A stretch of DNA of 64,000 nucleotides from UBA1672 sp050633285. Lineage in GTDB: Bacteria > Pseudomonadota > Alphaproteobacteria > Micavibrionales > Micavibrionaceae. Made by a program: the position numbers and the translations under genes. The stretch covers positions 496,001 to 560,000 of the forward strand of contig JBOEGG010000005.1 in NCBI GenBank assembly GCA_050633285.1. Reading direction: 5' to 3'. The notes under the pieces were generated by a model, which made no database searches, was not told the origin of the DNA, and worked only from the letters and a program-made list of their open reading frames with translations. Below are positions 24,451 to 33,587 of the stretch, in pieces. Every line of letters starts with the position of its first letter. Position 1 is the first letter of the stretch.

Positions 24451-25905
24451 ATGAGCATTGATGAAAAGATTAACCAGTTTTTCGAGCCAATTTCTAAAGC
24501 CGTAGAGGGGGTTATTTTATACTCCGTTCCTTTGGTAGAGGGACAAGAGGCAAGTTTGATACTCCTTTGGCTCGCATCAATTGCAATTTTTTATAGTCTT
24601 TATTTGGGTTTCTTGAACGTGCGTTACTTTGGCTATGCAGTAAAGTTACTGTTTGGCAAGGGGATGAAAAAATCAGATGACGGAGAAATATCCCAGTTTC
24701 AAGCTTTGATGACATGCCTGTCTGGAACCGTCGGTTTGGGGAATATTGCAATGGTTGGGGCGGCAATATTTATTGGTGGTCCGGGTGCCGCATTTTGGAT
24801 GACAATTATGGGGTTTCTTGGCATGTCTTCTAAGTTTGCGGAGGTGATGTTGGGGGTGAAATATCGTATACATCCTGATCCTGAAAATCCTGCTAGAACG
24901 GCGGGAGGACCTATGTATTATCTGCGTGTTCCTTTTGAGAATATGGGGATTCCTGTTGTGGGATCAATTATGGCGGTATCGTTTACATTATTTTGTATTA
25001 TTGGGGGAATTGGCGGTGGAAATATGTTGCAGGCAAACCAAGTGTTTGCGCAGCTTGTTGCTGCAAGTGGTGGGGTTGATGCCAGTCCGGTTGCAAAATA
25101 CGGGTGGGCTGTTGGTCTAGGTTTAGCTTTCTTGGTTGGGATCGTTATTATTGGCGGTCTAAAATCTATTGCTGCCGTTTCTTCTAAAATTGTGCCTTTT
25201 ATGGGGGTACTTTATGTGTTGGGTGGTGTTACAATTATAGGCTTGAATGTTGAGTTTTTACCGCAAGCAATCTCGACGATTATTTCAAGCGCATTTTCTA
25301 TGGAAGCGGGAATAGGTGGAGTTGTCGGGGGGATTTTAGTTGGGGTACAGCGCGCAGCATTCTCTAACGAGGCTGGGCTCGGATCAGCAGCAATTGTGCA
25401 GTCTACTACTAATACCGATGGTCCTGTTGGTACAGGTATGGTTGCGATGCTAGGGCCGTTTATAGATACAATTATTGTGTGTAATATTACTGCTTTGGTT
25501 ATTGTTATTACGGGGGCGTATTCGGATATCGCGACAGATGGTGGGTTGAAGGCCGTAGAGCTTACCTCACATGCATTTGAAATGGGGATTCCATATTCTC
25601 AATATTTACTTACTGTGTGCGTATTTTTCTTTGCATTTTCAACGATGATTGCGTGGTATTATAATGCAGCGATTTGTGTTCGTTATCTTTTTGGTGAGAA
25701 GGATGGTGTTGAATTGGTGTTTAAGGTGATTTACTGCCTGTGTATTATTGTGGGTGCATCGGCGCAAATTGATCATCTCTTTAGTTTTGCTGATGCGGTT
25801 TTCCTTGCGATGGCGATTCCGAATGTTCTTGGCCTTTATCTATTAGCACCTGAAGTTAAGCGGGATGTGAAGGGCTATATCCTAAAATTAAAAAGCGTAG
25901 AATAA
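24451..25905 (+). CDS. Sodium:alanine symporter (AGCS family)
   Basis: Inner-membrane symporter importing alanine or glycine with Na+. At 484 residues it shows the family pattern: GEISQFQALMTCLSGTVGLGNIAMVGAAI, TAGGPMYYL, AAFSNEAGLGSAAI and about ten to eleven hydrophobic helices. It stands alone, with its own intergenic space on both sides (116 and 115 bases). Sodium dependence hints at a marine or brackish life, which is inference only. Confidence 0.94.
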   Translation: MSIDEKINQFFEPISKAVEGVILYSVPLVEGQEASLILLWLASIAIFYSLYLGFLNVRYFGYAVKLLFGKGMKKSDDGEISQFQALMTCLSGTVGLGNIAMVGAAIFIGGPGAAFWMTIMGFLGMSSKFAEVMLGVKYRIHPDPENPARTAGGPMYYLRVPFENMGIPVVGSIMAVSFTLFCIIGGIGGGNMLQANQVFAQLVAASGGVDASPVAKYGWAVGLGLAFLVGIVIIGGLKSIAAVSSKIVPFMGVLYVLGGVTIIGLNVEFLPQAISTIISSAFSMEAGIGGVVGGILVGVQRAAFSNEAGLGSAAIVQSTTNTDGPVGTGMVAMLGPFIDTIIVCNITALVIVITGAYSDIATDGGLKAVELTSHAFEMGIPYSQYLLTVCVFFFAFSTMIAWYYNAAICVRYLFGEKDGVELVFKVIYCLCIIVGASAQIDHLFSFADAVFLAMAIPNVLGLYLLAPEVKRDVKGYILKLKSVE

Positions 25906-25926
25906 TTTACCTTTTGTAAAACTCTA

Positions 25927-25955
25927 TTGATTACACTGCGTGATAGGATCATAAT
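25927..25955 (+). promoter_or_regulatory. Candidate promoter of the HAD phosphatase gene
   Basis: TTGATT and CATAAT lie 17 bases apart, 66 bases before the ATG at 26021. The leader between them contains a short GCACT/AGTGC hairpin. Confidence 0.4.
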
Positions 25956-26020
25956 GCATTTGCACTTTTTTGAGAGTGCGTGCGTGGGTATGTGATTTTT
26001 AAACGAGGGTGAAATTAAAA

Positions 26021-26977
26021 ATGCACGGAAACAGCTCTATTGCGAAGACGAAGTTTTGCGAAGGTTTATCTGATATCTCAGATAGTTATTCAGGATTTAT
26101 TATAGATCAGTGGGGTGTTCTTCATGATGGTGAGGAAGTTTATGACGGTGTCATAGAGTGTCTGAGAAATCTAAAAGAACGCCAAAAATACATTATTATT
26201 CTGTCGAATTCCGGGAAGAGGGCGCAAATTAATCAGGAGCGCTTGGCGGATTTGGGTATTGGCCCCAACTTATATAATCAGATCATTACATCAGGTGAAG
26301 TGACGTGGCAGGGGCTGCATCACCAGGATCAAGGGTATTTTAAAGATATCGGTAAGAAATGTGTCGTTATTAGCCGGGGCGGGGATCGCTCTATTGTTGA
26401 CGGACTTGATATTACAGTTGTGGATGACCCTAAGGATGCTGATTTTTTAATTATTAGTGGTACTGACGCTCCGCATAAAACATTAGAGGATTACGAGCCG
26501 TTAATGAAACAGTGTGCGCGTTATAATCTAAAAGCAATTTGTGCGAATCCAGATAGTCTGGGAATTATGGGCAGTATGAGTATTATGGGGCCGGGGACTT
26601 TGGCCGCACGTTATAAGGACTTTGGTGGTATTGTTGAGTATATTGGTAAGCCGCACCAGATGATTTTTAATCATTGTATTCGTGTGTTACAGGAACATGA
26701 TATCTATCCGGGGCAAACGGTGATGATTGGCGATACGATGGCGCATGATATTCTTGGCGGGTCTTTGGTTAATATTGATACGTGCCTTGTCAAAAATGGT
26801 ATTCATGCTCCTGCTTTTAACAGCTGTGAAAACCCGGCAGAAGTGGATAAAACGTTAAACCTGTTAATCAGGCAGTATAATAATGTTCGTCCGAAATACC
26901 TTGTTGATCAAATGATGTGGGGGCGTGCTTTACCGGATCGTAAGCATAAAAAGCGTTCGCCAAGAAAACAAGCGTAA
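26021..26977 (+). CDS. HAD-superfamily class IIA phosphatase (TIGR01459-like)
   Basis: The product resembles the alphaproteobacterial TIGR01459 family of NagD-type phosphatases. Visible motifs are DQWGVLHDG (nucleophile Asp), IILSNSGKRA (motif II), GKPHQMIFNHCI (motif III Lys) and MIGDTMAHDILGG (motif IV). ATG 26021 (318 aa) follows GAGGGTG at good spacing; a GTG at 26009 would add four residues. The natural substrate is unknown. The C-terminus is strongly basic (DRKHKKRSPRKQA), which is unusual for this family. Confidence 0.88.
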   Translation: MHGNSSIAKTKFCEGLSDISDSYSGFIIDQWGVLHDGEEVYDGVIECLRNLKERQKYIIILSNSGKRAQINQERLADLGIGPNLYNQIITSGEVTWQGLHHQDQGYFKDIGKKCVVISRGGDRSIVDGLDITVVDDPKDADFLIISGTDAPHKTLEDYEPLMKQCARYNLKAICANPDSLGIMGSMSIMGPGTLAARYKDFGGIVEYIGKPHQMIFNHCIRVLQEHDIYPGQTVMIGDTMAHDILGGSLVNIDTCLVKNGIHAPAFNSCENPAEVDKTLNLLIRQYNNVRPKYLVDQMMWGRALPDRKHKKRSPRKQA

Positions 26978-27014
26978 GCAATTTATGCTGGTTTAAGTAT
27001 TTTTATTTTTTGAA

Positions 27015-28016
27015 TTATTCGTGGTTATTGTCACTTTCGTGAGTTTTGGCGCTAAAGTAGGCTTGGCTTACTTCTGAATGGAGGAGCACCGACATTGCTG
27101 CTTTAATATCGGGAATAAGTTTTTCAGTTGCTTCTTCGCCAAGCTTTATAAGCTCTTTTGCCTTTTCAAATTCCAATAGTCCTATATGCCCAATTGAGGG
27201 TTTAATATGAATATCGGGCGGCTCTCCAGCAAGGCGGGAGCGTGTAAGGCGGTCTTGCAAAATACCCAAGCCTGATATCATTACACCAAAGAGGCTAGGG
27301 TTGTTTTCTTCGCGTCTGAACAGGCGTCTGGTGATTGAAGATGATTTGAATTTCTTTTGTTCTTCTTGTGGGACATCGTCATCGTTGAAAACATCAAAAC
27401 CAGCAACTGTTTGATAGTTCGTTCCGGGCTTTGCTGCTTTACCGATTAAATCTGTGTTGAGGTCAACTGCAATAGTCATACGTGCCCCCATTGCTTGACA
27501 CGGTGATATAGGGCACGGGTTAACAAGTGCGCCATCAACCAGTTGTCTTTCGTCTATATGAACAGGTGGAAAAACACCAGGAAGGGCAAATGATGCTATC
27601 ATGGATTCTATGAGGTCGCCGCGTCTAAGCCATACTTCGTGTCCGGTTGCCAAATCTGTCGCAATACAAATGAGGGGGTGTGGAAGTTCCTCGATCTGCA
27701 TGCCTTCGAAGTGTTCTGTAAGTGTTTCTTTGAGACGTTTACCCCCAACGAGGCCGGCACTGCGTACCCGAAAATCTAAGTAAGAGAATATTTTGAGCCT
27801 GTTTAAAGTCACTGCCCATTCTTCGAAATCATCCAATTTTCCGGCTAGATAACAGCCGCCAACAACTGATCCTATTGATGTTCCGGCAATGAGTGATGGA
27901 TATATGTTGTGACGATTGAGTGCTTTTAGTACGCCAATATGAGAAAATCCACGTGCAAGGCCACCACCAAGTGCCAAGCCTAAGCCGGGTTGTCCGTTTT
28001 CAGGGGTAAAAACCAT
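27015..28016 (-). CDS. Patatin-like phospholipase (RssA-like)
   Basis: Lipid acyl hydrolase with the patatin Ser-Asp dyad: oxyanion segment ALGGGLARGFSHIG, nucleophile S47 in GTSIGS, and Asp in DGALVNP. The 333 residues include a polar insertion after the dyad (VFNDDDVPQEEQKKFKSSS) and a helical C-terminus. No signal peptide, so probably cytoplasmic or peripheral to the inner membrane. Transcribed divergently from the MsbA-like gene. Confidence 0.88.
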   Translation of the reverse strand: MVFTPENGQPGLGLALGGGLARGFSHIGVLKALNRHNIYPSLIAGTSIGSVVGGCYLAGKLDDFEEWAVTLNRLKIFSYLDFRVRSAGLVGGKRLKETLTEHFEGMQIEELPHPLICIATDLATGHEVWLRRGDLIESMIASFALPGVFPPVHIDERQLVDGALVNPCPISPCQAMGARMTIAVDLNTDLIGKAAKPGTNYQTVAGFDVFNDDDVPQEEQKKFKSSSITRRLFRREENNPSLFGVMISGLGILQDRLTRSRLAGEPPDIHIKPSIGHIGLLEFEKAKELIKLGEEATEKLIPDIKAAMSVLLHSEVSQAYFSAKTHESDNNHE

Positions 28017-28139
28017 ATGTTCTCCTGTTGGTCGTAGTTTCGCCTTTTCTCTTTGTATTTTATAAATTATAACACAAATACGTTAACATAAGGTACTATG
28101 AGCGCTGCTGCACTGCCGCATGCGAATTAGAAAAAATAT

Positions 28140-29897
28140 ATGTCTAAAAAACAAAAGAACACAGAAACACATGCATTGATCAAAAGGTTGGTGAGGGATT
28201 ACCTCTCCTCTTATCGCGGGTCTTTGTTTGTAGCCATTTTCTTTATGGCTTTTGCCAGTGCTATGACGGCGGCTGTGGCGGGATTGATGCAGCCTGTACT
28301 TGATGATGTGCTGTATGGCAAAAAGGAAGAATTAATTATTCCAGTGGCTTGCGGCCTTTTACTGGCTTTTGCGGCGCGCGGTATTACGACATATGTTCAT
28401 ACAGTTATGATGAATAAGATTGGACAGTCGATTGTTGCAGATGTGCAGCGTGACCTGTTTTCGCATTTTATGCGTTTGGATCTTTCATTTTTCCACGCAA
28501 ATCCAAGTGGTCATTTAATATCGCGTGTTGTTAATGATGTAAATGTGATGCGTTCTGCGGTGACGGATAGTTTAACCGGGATTGGGAAGAGCTTCTTTAC
28601 GTTACTTTTCTTAGTTTCTCTTATGTTTTATAGGGATTGGAAGCTTACTCTGGCGGCATTTATTGTTTTTCCATTGCTTTCGTTCTTTGTGATTTATATT
28701 GGCAAGCGTTTACGAAAGCTTTCAAAGAACATTCAACATGAGCTTGGCAGTTTGTCTGATTTGCTCTCCCAGACGTTTCAGGGGATACGCTTGATAAAGG
28801 CGTATAATATGGAAGACCATGAACGTACACGCGTTGGTAAGGCCGTTGATAGTGTACGAGATCTTAATATTAAATCTGTTCAGCTGCGTAATTTATCTAC
28901 TCCTGTGAATGAAATCCTTGTCGGTTTCGTTTTGTCGGGGATTATTGTTTATGGTGGTTATGAGGTTATTGCAGGTAATACGACGGCTGGTAGTCTTGCT
29001 TCTTTTCTTGCGGCATTTATTATGGCGTATGAGCCGATGAAAAAATTAGCCAAGCTTAATAATTCATTACAAGTAGGCTTGGGAGCGTCTGATCGCGTTT
29101 TTACCATGCTTGATACTGAACCGACCCTGATTGATAAGGATGATGATGTTAGCTTAGGGAGTGAAGCGCCGGATATATATTTCCGCGATGTTGATTTTTC
29201 TTATGAAGGCACAGAGCTTAAAGCGTTAAACTCAATAAGCTTTACGGCGCCTGCCGGAAAAGTTACCGCTTTAGTAGGGCATTCGGGAAGTGGAAAAAGT
29301 ACGATTATGAACCTCATACCGCGTTTTTATGATGTTAGCGGTGGTAGTATTGTTATTGGGGATCATGATTTACGTGATTTAGGTATGCATTCATTGCGTT
29401 CTAATATTGCTCTCGTCTCGCAGGATAATATGATCTTTAATGACAGTGTTTTTCAAAATATTCATTACGGTCGGCCACAAGCTACGGCTGCGGATGTTTA
29501 TGAGGCTGCGAAGGCGGCTGCGGCGCATGATTTCATTGAAGAGTTTGAAGAGGGGTATGACACTGTTGTGGGTGAGAATGGTGTTAAATTGTCGGGTGGA
29601 CAAAAACAGCGCATTTCCATTGCACGCGCAATTTTAAGGGATGCCCCAATTCTTTTATTGGATGAGGCGACTTCTGCGCTTGATAATGAGTCGGAGAAAC
29701 TTGTGAAGGATGCATTACACACGTTGGAGAAAGGTCGTACAACGTTGGTGATTGCACACAGGCTTACAACGGTGAAGGAAGCGGATCAAATTCTTGTTCT
29801 GGATCGAGGTAAGATTGTTGAGCAAGGCACTCATGATGAATTATTGGTGCAAAAAGGTGTTTATGCACATATGTATAATACGGGCTTACGAGAATGA
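28140..29897 (+). CDS. msbA: MsbA-like ABC exporter (fused permease-ATPase)
   Basis: A half-transporter of 585 residues: six hydrophobic helices in the first about 320 residues, then an ATPase domain with Walker A GHSGSGKST, signature LSGGQKQRISIARA, Walker B LLLDEATSALD and the H-loop IAHRLTT. The intracellular-loop and domain layout fit lipid A/lipid flippases of the MsbA type, but drug exporters look alike. The gene overlaps the next, a hydrolase, by 4 bases (ATGA), so the two are translationally coupled. Confidence 0.85.
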   Translation: MSKKQKNTETHALIKRLVRDYLSSYRGSLFVAIFFMAFASAMTAAVAGLMQPVLDDVLYGKKEELIIPVACGLLLAFAARGITTYVHTVMMNKIGQSIVADVQRDLFSHFMRLDLSFFHANPSGHLISRVVNDVNVMRSAVTDSLTGIGKSFFTLLFLVSLMFYRDWKLTLAAFIVFPLLSFFVIYIGKRLRKLSKNIQHELGSLSDLLSQTFQGIRLIKAYNMEDHERTRVGKAVDSVRDLNIKSVQLRNLSTPVNEILVGFVLSGIIVYGGYEVIAGNTTAGSLASFLAAFIMAYEPMKKLAKLNNSLQVGLGASDRVFTMLDTEPTLIDKDDDVSLGSEAPDIYFRDVDFSYEGTELKALNSISFTAPAGKVTALVGHSGSGKSTIMNLIPRFYDVSGGSIVIGDHDLRDLGMHSLRSNIALVSQDNMIFNDSVFQNIHYGRPQATAADVYEAAKAAAAHDFIEEFEEGYDTVVGENGVKLSGGQKQRISIARAILRDAPILLLDEATSALDNESEKLVKDALHTLEKGRTTLVIAHRLTTVKEADQILVLDRGKIVEQGTHDELLVQKGVYAHMYNTGLRE

Positions 29898-30691
29898 TAA
29901 AGGTTTTGGTAAGTGTCTCATTGGTGTTTGTTACACTTTATTGTGCACTGGTTTTGTTTTTGTATATTACGCAGCGCGCGCATTTGTACTTTCCAAATGT
30001 GCAGCGACCTGAGCCTTCTGCTGATCCTGAAATAGTAGAAGTGGAGACGCATGATGATGTTGCTCTACGAGCGTGGTATTATGCGCCTAGAGTTGAAGGC
30101 AGGCCTGTCATTGTGTATTTCCATGGGAATGCTGGGCATTATGGAGACCGGCTATATAAGGCATGGGATTATATAGAAGATGGTTATGGTGTCTTGTTGG
30201 CAGAATATCGTGGTTATGGCGGTAATGAAGGATCACCGAGTGAGGATGGGTTATATTCTGATGGACGTGCTTATATTGAGTGGCTCTATCATGAACATGA
30301 TTTAGATGCGAGTGATATTGTGCTGTATGGCGAATCTTTAGGGACGGGCATCGCAACGCAGATGGCTACTGAATATGATGTTAAGGCGCTTATTTTAGAA
30401 ACGCCGTTTTCAAGTATGGTAGAGCTTGCGCAAACGCGCTATTTTTTTGCTCCTGTTTTTTTACTTCTTAAAGATAAATATATGAGTATTGATAAAATTG
30501 ATGATGTTAATACGCCGATTTTAATTATGCATGGGCATAAGGATGAGGTGATTCCGTATGAATTTGCCCGAAAATTGTATGATAATGCAAAAGAACCGAA
30601 AAAATTTGTAGATTTTCCTCTCGCGAATCATAACAATCTATATGAGTATGGTGCATCGCAAGATGTTTTAGAGTTTCTTCGGGGGCTGTAA
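29894..30691 (+). CDS. Alpha/beta hydrolase (BEM46/serine aminopeptidase-like)
   Basis: A single N-terminal membrane helix (about residues 4-25, LVSVSLVFVTLYCALVLFLYI) anchors a 240-residue alpha/beta hydrolase. The oxyanion motif is YFHGNAGHYGDR, the nucleophile sits in YGESLGTGIA, Asp in MHGHKDEVIP and His in PLANHNNLY. The substrate is unknown. Overlap with the exporter gene suggests a shared envelope role. Confidence 0.88.
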   Translation: MIKVLVSVSLVFVTLYCALVLFLYITQRAHLYFPNVQRPEPSADPEIVEVETHDDVALRAWYYAPRVEGRPVIVYFHGNAGHYGDRLYKAWDYIEDGYGVLLAEYRGYGGNEGSPSEDGLYSDGRAYIEWLYHEHDLDASDIVLYGESLGTGIATQMATEYDVKALILETPFSSMVELAQTRYFFAPVFLLLKDKYMSIDKIDDVNTPILIMHGHKDEVIPYEFARKLYDNAKEPKKFVDFPLANHNNLYEYGASQDVLEFLRGL

Positions 30692-30747
30692 GCGAACTTG
30701 AAATCATCATGATCTATTAATATAATCCAGTGTGTGGAGTATAAATT

Positions 30748-31209
30748 ATGCCTTGTCATTCAGCGATAATGAAAAAAAGTGTCACTGTATCTCCTGAAGA
30801 TACAGTTGAAAGTGTTTTAAAAACGATTCGAAAGGCAAAGGTTTCCGTTGCCGGAGTTATTGATGAGAAGGGAATTCTTCTTGGTATTTTCTCTATGAAG
30901 GCTTTGTTACAAAATTTGATCCCTGTATCCGTTGCTATGGCGGATGGTGTGCAGCTTGATATTAAAATGACTGCCGCGCCGGGGGTTGCCAAGCGATTAA
31001 CCAATATGCAGACTTTGCCGGTATCAGATATTATGGATAGAAAACCTTTAACCGTTGTTCCTGATACACCCATATGGGAAGGGGTTAGTTTGCTTGTTAA
31101 GCATGGTGGGCCACTTGTCGTGGCGGATGATACGGGACGGTTCCATGGTTTTATCACATATGATTCCTTTGTCGAAGATTTGGAAAATATGAAAACGACA
31201 GACAGTTAA
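30748..31209 (+). CDS. CBS-domain pair protein
   Basis: Two CBS domains fill the 153 residues: the first from MKKSVTVSPEDTVESVLKTI and the second from DIMDRKPLTVVPDTPIWEGV. No other domain is attached. Such small proteins bind adenosyl nucleotides and regulate partners. It lies between the hydrolase and DUF192 genes in a probable operon. Confidence 0.88.
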   Translation: MPCHSAIMKKSVTVSPEDTVESVLKTIRKAKVSVAGVIDEKGILLGIFSMKALLQNLIPVSVAMADGVQLDIKMTAAPGVAKRLTNMQTLPVSDIMDRKPLTVVPDTPIWEGVSLLVKHGGPLVVADDTGRFHGFITYDSFVEDLENMKTTDS

Positions 31210-31215
31210 GTTCTG

Positions 31216-31716
31216 ATGATACGTTTTTCATATAGGCTGCTTTTTCTATTTTTTGTGTCATTGGGCTGTATTCATGTTGTTGGTTCTTCGTATGCGGATA
31301 CGCGTATGCAAGAACCGCAGGACCTTGAAAAGATTGTTTTAAAGGTTATTAGGTCTGGTAATTCATCGATTTTGTTTAATGTTGAAGTTGCCGATAGTGC
31401 GCGTGAGCGTGCGATTGGCATGATGTTTCGTAAGGATGTTAAGAAGCAGAGCGGAATGCTTTTCCTTTTTCAGGACAATAAAGAACGTTTTTTCTGGATG
31501 AAGAATACTTTTGTTTCTCTTGATATTTTGTTTTTGGATACGCGTGGCGTTATTCAACATATTCATGAGCATGCAGTGCCACGGAGTGTTGCGCGTATTC
31601 CTTCTAACGGGTCAAGTGTTGCCGTGTTGGAGATTGGTGCGGGCGAAGCAGAGCGTCTGAATATTGATGTTGGTGATCGTGTTATATATCCTGAATTTTT
31701 TAAAGTTGAGGAATAA
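31216..31716 (+). CDS. DUF192 family secreted protein
   Basis: An N-terminal signal segment (FSYRLLFLFFVSLGCIHVVGSSYA) precedes a DUF192 domain with the diagnostic RERAIGMMFRKDVKKQSGML and FWMKNTFVSLDILFLD patterns. DUF192 function is not established. It starts 6 bases after the CBS gene and is the last host gene before the tRNA. A Cys in SLGCIHV could be part of a lipobox, but the context is not ideal. Confidence 0.9.
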   Translation: MIRFSYRLLFLFFVSLGCIHVVGSSYADTRMQEPQDLEKIVLKVIRSGNSSILFNVEVADSARERAIGMMFRKDVKKQSGMLFLFQDNKERFFWMKNTFVSLDILFLDTRGVIQHIHEHAVPRSVARIPSNGSSVAVLEIGAGEAERLNIDVGDRVIYPEFFKVEE

Positions 31717-31741
31717 ATATCTTTTATGATGAAAAAAGCTC

Positions 31742-31770
31742 TTGCTGATTTTGTTTTCTTCGTGTAAAAC
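31742..31770 (+). promoter_or_regulatory. Candidate promoter of tRNA-Pro
   Basis: TTGCTG and TAAAAC are separated by 17 bases, with the tRNA starting 18 bases downstream. Confidence 0.45.
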
Positions 31771-31787
31771 CCCTTCATCTTTCGTGT

Positions 31788-31864
31788 CGGAGCGTGGCGC
31801 AGCCTGGTAGCGCACCTGTTTTGGGAACAGGGGGTCGGAGGTTCGAATCCTCTCGCTCCGACCA
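31788..31864 (+). tRNA. tRNA-Pro (anticodon UGG)
   Basis: A full cloverleaf can be drawn: acceptor CGGAGCG/CGCTCCG, D-arm with AGCCTGGTAGCGC, anticodon stem CCTGT/ACAGG around TTTGGGA (anticodon TGG), T-arm with GGTTCGAATCC, discriminator A and encoded CCA. The prophage integrase gene lies 66 bases downstream facing the tRNA, so the 3' part of this tRNA is the likely attachment core. The tRNA is intact. Confidence 0.97.
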
Positions 31865-31898
31865 CTAAGAAAGACTTACAGAGCATCCCTAAAAATAA

Positions 31899-31932
31899 TT
31901 TGTCCCATAGATTGTTATTTGTCCCATAGATT
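31899..31932. repeat. Tandem repeats near attL (possible integrase arm sites)
   Basis: TTTGTCCCATAGATT occurs exactly at 31899-31913 and 31918-31932, 19 bases apart, between the tRNA and the integrase stop codon. Direct repeats at this position are typical of arm-type binding sites of phage tyrosine integrases. Confidence 0.55.
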
Positions 31933-32968
31933 ATTTTACTGGCTCTACCTTTTCTGCACCTCGTCTATAGCTTCTTAGTGTTGTTTTCACGTCTGTGTGT
32001 GTAAGAATTTTTTGTGCACGCTGCGTGTCTTTGGCATCACTACCAACTTTCCCGCGTATATCATGTTCAGTGAATTTTTCCGATACTTTTGTTTCTTCTA
32101 GTACTCGTTTCATAAACCTACGCCATATTGAATTGAACCCTGAATATTGACCGCGTTCATTAATATAAGCTTCTCCACGTTTCGTGCAGAACAGGTGCGG
32201 TGAAATATCTACTGGGCGACATGCTTTTGCATTTTCTATGGCTTCCTTGAGAGCATCAGTCCATGTGAAAATGATTTTCTTGCCTGTTTTGCTTGTCGTG
32301 ATGTGTAGGCCATCATCTTTGATGTCAGACATGGCAATGCTTAGCATATCGGTTTTACGTAGCCCTGTAAGCAGCTTGAGCCGAATGTATGCCTGTATTA
32401 CAAATGTTTTGTCCCATGGGTATGCAGAGGGCAGGGAGAGGCATTCTATTACTTCCCAATCTTCCACGTAGCGATCTCGTGGTTTTTCACCGCCTATGAC
32501 GACCTCGCCTTTGAATGGGTGTGCATCTATATACCCCCATTCAACGGCTTTTTGATAGGCATGAGATAGCAATGAGATTTCACGTTTAGCTGATACCTTG
32601 GCAGTTCTTTTGTCATGATATTGGTATATATGCTTGGGCTTTATTGCTTCCAGTGGCATATCACCAAATACATCACGTATTAACTTGACGAAATAGTGGT
32701 CATTGTCCTGTGTTCTTGGTTTCTTAGTAGGTGTTACCTCGGCAATATATCGATCAAGGATATTGCCAATCGTTTTATTGTTTGTGTATTGCACCTCTTT
32801 CTCTGCAAGGGCTATGTATGCTTCTGAGAGAGTTTTGCCAAGGGTGGCCTCTGTCTTTCCGTCCCAGTGATGTTCAAGGCCTGCGGGTACGCGGTAACGG
32901 ATCGCGCCGTTTTTCCAACGACAACGTGCCGGTAATCCTTTATTTTCAGGTGTCCTCTTTTTAGGCAT
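31931..32968 (-). CDS. int: Phage tyrosine recombinase (integrase)
   Basis: The catalytic set can be followed: first Arg in LLTGLRKTDML, HxxR in EHDIRGKVG, then His in LTHTDVKTT and the nucleophile Tyr in LRSYRRG close to the C-terminus. An N-terminal SAM-like core-binding domain and a basic extreme N-terminus precede it. ATG 32968 (345 aa) overlaps the preceding stop codon by 8 bases; upstream starts are possible but run into that gene. It acts on the tRNA-Pro site 66 bases away. Confidence 0.94.
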   Translation of the reverse strand: MPKKRTPENKGLPARCRWKNGAIRYRVPAGLEHHWDGKTEATLGKTLSEAYIALAEKEVQYTNNKTIGNILDRYIAEVTPTKKPRTQDNDHYFVKLIRDVFGDMPLEAIKPKHIYQYHDKRTAKVSAKREISLLSHAYQKAVEWGYIDAHPFKGEVVIGGEKPRDRYVEDWEVIECLSLPSAYPWDKTFVIQAYIRLKLLTGLRKTDMLSIAMSDIKDDGLHITTSKTGKKIIFTWTDALKEAIENAKACRPVDISPHLFCTKRGEAYINERGQYSGFNSIWRRFMKRVLEETKVSEKFTEHDIRGKVGSDAKDTQRAQKILTHTDVKTTLRSYRRGAEKVEPVK

Positions 32969-33197
32969 TTGCCAATGCATCCCAATCTGGCGTGTATTCT
33001 TGCTCGGTTTTATCAGTTTTACTGATGGTGCCACCGAATTCAGTTATTACATGCTCGCGCAGTATCTTGATATCGCCTGCAGGCGTTTCACGGAATGTAA
33101 TACCGAGCGCATGTAAAACGGCCTTTTGTGCGGCTCTGCGTTTTTTACCTGTTAGCTGCACAACTTCTATTTTTTCAAGGAACATTTTTAGTGACAT
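32961..33197 (-). CDS. DUF4224-like protein next to integrase
   Basis: A 78-residue protein with the DUF4224-type start (FLEKIEVVQLTGKKRRAAQKAVLHALGI), predicted as a small helix-turn-helix-like fold. Such proteins occur immediately upstream of phage integrases and are good candidates for recombination directionality factors, though this is not shown for the family. Its stop overlaps the integrase start. Confidence 0.75.
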   Translation of the reverse strand: MSLKMFLEKIEVVQLTGKKRRAAQKAVLHALGITFRETPAGDIKILREHVITEFGGTISKTDKTEQEYTPDWDALANA

Positions 33198-33200
33198 GTT

Positions 33201-33587
33201 TTACTCCTTATATCGTGAGTTATAATCTGGTTTGAAAAAGCTAAGTGCGCCTTTGCATACGCGTAAAGTGCAAGACTGAGCATTTTCAAGAACGAATCCG
33301 TATTTGCCGAAAAACCATGTGCTGTCGCTTTTGTCTACACAGTCAGTTATTTCAACACTCCCAACAATGCCGCCCATCATATTTGATTTGAATTCTTCGA
33401 TGAGTGGTAGTTTTATTTCTGGAAATTGGCTTTGTATGAAGCGGTATCCATCTTTATCAAACTTCTTACCTGCATGTATTAGTATGGTGCCACGGCGTTT
33501 TGTCTGCCAGTCACGGTTTTCAATATCTTTATGACCGTTTACTATCGCCCATGCCCAAGGTTGGTTTACTGATATAGCCTTATCCAT
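33201..33587 (-). CDS. ASCH-domain protein
   Basis: 128 residues with the ASCH pattern: ISVNQPWAWAIVNGHKDIENRDWQTKRRGTILIHAG, then IVGSVEITDCV and GKYGFVLENAQ. ASCH domains are PUA-like folds that bind RNA or modified bases; some are nucleases or deacylases. The gene overlaps the upstream one by 8 bases within the leftward accessory operon. Confidence 0.85.
   Translation of the reverse strand: MDKAISVNQPWAWAIVNGHKDIENRDWQTKRRGTILIHAGKKFDKDGYRFIQSQFPEIKLPLIEEFKSNMMGGIVGSVEITDCVDKSDSTWFFGKYGFVLENAQSCTLRVCKGALSFFKPDYNSRYKE

Noticed and set aside
31563..31886. 107-codon frame antisense to tRNA-Pro containing GARGFEPPTPCSQNRCATR
   Set aside because: This peptide is the well-known false translation of the reverse strand of a tRNA gene; it also overlaps the DUF192 gene.
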